Of a stretch of DNA of 52,378 nt, positions 51,060-52,378 are shown in pieces (position 1 is the first letter of the stretch; the number at the start of each line of letters is the position of its first letter). The position numbers and the translations under genes are program-made. Source of the DNA: an uncultured Dorea sp. GTDB taxonomy: Bacteria; Bacillota; Clostridia; Lachnospirales; Lachnospiraceae. The stretch is taken from contig CANDQP010000004.1 in the NCBI GenBank assembly GCA_947388185.1, forward strand, positions 1 through 52,378, in the 5' to 3' direction. A model generated the notes under the pieces. That model saw only the letters and a program-made list of their open reading frames with translations. It did not search any database and was not told the origin of the DNA.

Positions 51060-52378
51060 TTACCTTTCTTCATCATCGATTTTCTTTTTCAGCGCAGAGA
51101 GTTCTTTCTTCTGCTTTCTCGTGCTTCCGATATAAGCACCTCCCATAATAGCTGCCAGAATCAGTTCGGTATAATGCACAACTCTATGACCTAACCCCAT
51201 ACCCTGATCAGAATCCATATTTACTAATGGAACTTCACCGTCTTCCAGTTCTGCGATTTCCTCATCCTGATCTTCTATGTCCTGAAGTTCGTCTTCGTCT
51301 TCCATAACTCCCAAAGGAACAGCATCATCCGGTACTTCTATACCAACCGGCGTCGGTGCTGTTGTCAACGGAATTACTGCCGGAGCCGTACCTGTAACCG
51401 CCGGAGCTGCCGGTCCGTCGCCTGCCGGAGTAATCGGAGTTCCATCGTCCGGCAATACAGCAGCAGAAACAGATGCACTTAAGCTTGCACTGTCGCTTGC
51501 GGATACACTCTGGCTCATGCTTACGGATGCACTCTGGCTTGCGCTGTCGCTTAGACTCAGGCTCTCACTCGTGGATGCACTCTGGCTTATTGACAGACTT
51601 TCATCGTCATCTTCCACATCGTTCGTCTCTGAATCTTCAGCGTTATCTTCGCTTGCTGAGATGCTCTCGCTGATACTAATACTTACAGAGATGCTTTCAC
51701 TCTCGCTTGTGCTGATGCTTATGCTCTCACTTGCGCTGAGTGACAGACTTTCGCTCTCGCTTGCGTTCATGGATATACTGTCACTCTCAATCGTGCTGGC
51801 ATTCTCGCTCTCGCTTGCGCTCAGGCTCTCACTGATTGAGGCAGAAATGCTATCGCTTGTGCTTTCGGATGCATTCTCGCTTGCACTTTCACTTGCGCTT
51901 TCGGATGCACTTTCGGATGCGCTCTCGCTTGCACTTTCGGATGCACTCTCGCTTGCGCTTTCACTTGCACTTTCGGATGCACTTTCACTCGCACTTTCGG
52001 ATGCACTCTCGCTTGCACTTTCACTTGCGCTTTCGGACGCACTTTCACTTGCACTTTCGGATGCGCTCTCGCTTGCACTTTCACTTGCACTTTCGGATGC
52101 GCTCTCGCTTGCACTTTCACTCGCGCTCTCGGACGCACTCTCGCTTGCGCTTTCACTCGCACTTTCGGATGCACTCTCGCTTGCGCTTTCACTCGCGCTT
52201 TCGGATGCACTCTCACTTGCGCTTTCGGATGCGCTCTCGCTTGCACTTTCACTCGCGCTCTCGGACGCACTTTCACTTGTGCTTTCGGATGCACTTTCAC
52301 TCGCGCTTTCGGATGCGCTCTCACTTGCACTTTCGGATGCACTCTCGCTTGCGCTTTCACTTGCACTTTCGGATGCAC
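51060..52378 (-). CDS. serine-rich repeat adhesin, C-terminal part, TM-anchored without LPXTG
   Basis: At least 438 codons, open to the right edge in the frame ending at 51062, so signal peptide and binding domain are outside. First come about 43 tetrapeptide repeats Ala-Ser-Glu-Ser (51860-52376). Varied SxSx repeats follow, interrupted by an acidic stretch (EDNAEDSETNDVEDDDE), more SxSx (SQSASVSMSQSVSASDSA), a Pro/Thr/Ala stalk (GDGPAAPAVTGTAPAVIPL), and an acidic segment ending GEVPLVNMDSDQGMG. The end is one hydrophobic span (YTELILAAIMGGAYIG) and a 20-residue K-rich tail. No LPXTG is present. The serines are the glycosylation targets; accessory Sec genes follow directly. Confidence 0.92.
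   Translation of the reverse strand, partial: ASESASESASESASESASESASESASESASESTSESASESASESASESASESASESASESASESASESASESASESASESASESASESASESASESASESASESASESASESASESASESASESASESASESASESASESASESASESASESASESASESASESASENASESTSDSISASISESLSASESENASTIESDSISMNASESESLSLSASESISISTSESESISVSISISESISASEDNAEDSETNDVEDDDESLSISQSASTSESLSLSDSASQSASVSMSQSVSASDSASLSASVSAAVLPDDGTPITPAGDGPAAPAVTGTAPAVIPLTTAPTPVGIEVPDDAVPLGVMEDEDELQDIEDQDEEIAELEDGEVPLVNMDSDQGMGLGHRVVHYTELILAAIMGGAYIGSTRKQKKELSALKKKIDDEER
51860..52376 (-). repeat. 12-bp tandem repeats coding Ala-Ser-Glu-Ser
   Basis: About 43 units of 12 bp, often in 24-bp pairs (GCATCCGAAAGT then GCAAGTGAAAGC), with frequent synonymous changes among Ser codons TCC/AGT/AGC. 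Such arrays change length by slippage and recombination, so copy number is likely strain-variable, and short-read assemblies may miscount. Confidence 0.9.

Noticed and set aside
51860..52376. CRISPR-like array
   Set aside because: There are no spacers; units are contiguous, in frame and code for Ala-Ser-Glu-Ser.
51821..52378. Open frame rich in His-Pro-Lys-Val-Gln-Ala-Arg across the repeat array on the minus strand
   Set aside because: It is the neighbouring frame of the Ala-Ser-Glu-Ser repeat. The 12-bp periodicity keeps it open automatically; the Ser-rich frame continues in phase into the true C-terminus.

Overview
The window looks like chromosome of a Gram-positive, endospore-forming anaerobe, most likely a Lachnospiraceae-type Clostridia. 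The basis is a gpr-spoIIP pair, a GerA-family germination protein behind a sigmaG-like promoter, gene order and general sequence character. The family is an inference; no rRNA or other decisive marker is present.

The left half (about 1-26 kb) is ordinary core genome at moderate GC. In order it holds: the end of an L-lactate permease gene; a LysR regulator; the infC-rpmI-rplT operon with an ATT start and an attenuator-like leader; a sodium:neurotransmitter-type symporter with its own LysR regulator; MATE-degV; a GerA-family spore germination gene; scpA-scpB-dut; a metallophosphoesterase; an Xaa-Pro aminopeptidase; nudC; a parE-parC type II topoisomerase pair; gpr-spoIIP; rpsT; and a three-gene operon of a membrane-anchored protein plus an OmpR-type two-component system. 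Two copies of a 136-168 bp rod-like inverted repeat and a 165-bp tandem duplication lie between these genes.

From about 26.1 kb rightwards the content is accessory and more AT-rich. A 57-codon orphan gene and a gene remnant mark the junction. A carbohydrate-utilisation locus follows, all on the minus strand: YesM/YesN two-component system, a binding-protein-dependent sugar ABC transporter, a GH31 alpha-xylosidase-like enzyme and a GH127 beta-L-arabinofuranosidase-like enzyme. It is probably controlled through a long palindrome over the -35 region of the binding-protein gene.

The right end (36.2-52.4 kb) is one minus-strand accessory Sec locus for making, glycosylating and exporting a serine-rich repeat (SRR) adhesin: SRR protein (N-terminus outside the window) - 41-aa membrane protein - secY2 - asp1 - asp2 - asp3 - secA2 - GtfA-like/GT2 fusion - second gtfB - gtf3 - gtfA - gtfB - terminator. 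GtfA/GtfB would add the first sugar to Ser/Thr, Gtf3 and the GT2 fusion would extend it, Asp1-3 and SecA2 would take the glycoprotein to SecY2, and the adhesin would stay in the envelope.

The most novel parts are: an SRR adhesin whose C-terminus has a membrane segment and basic tail but no LPXTG; a tiny downstream membrane protein shaped like that tail; a GtfA-type acceptor-binding half fused to a GT2 catalytic domain, paired with a second GtfB; and the structured repeat family with compensatory base changes.
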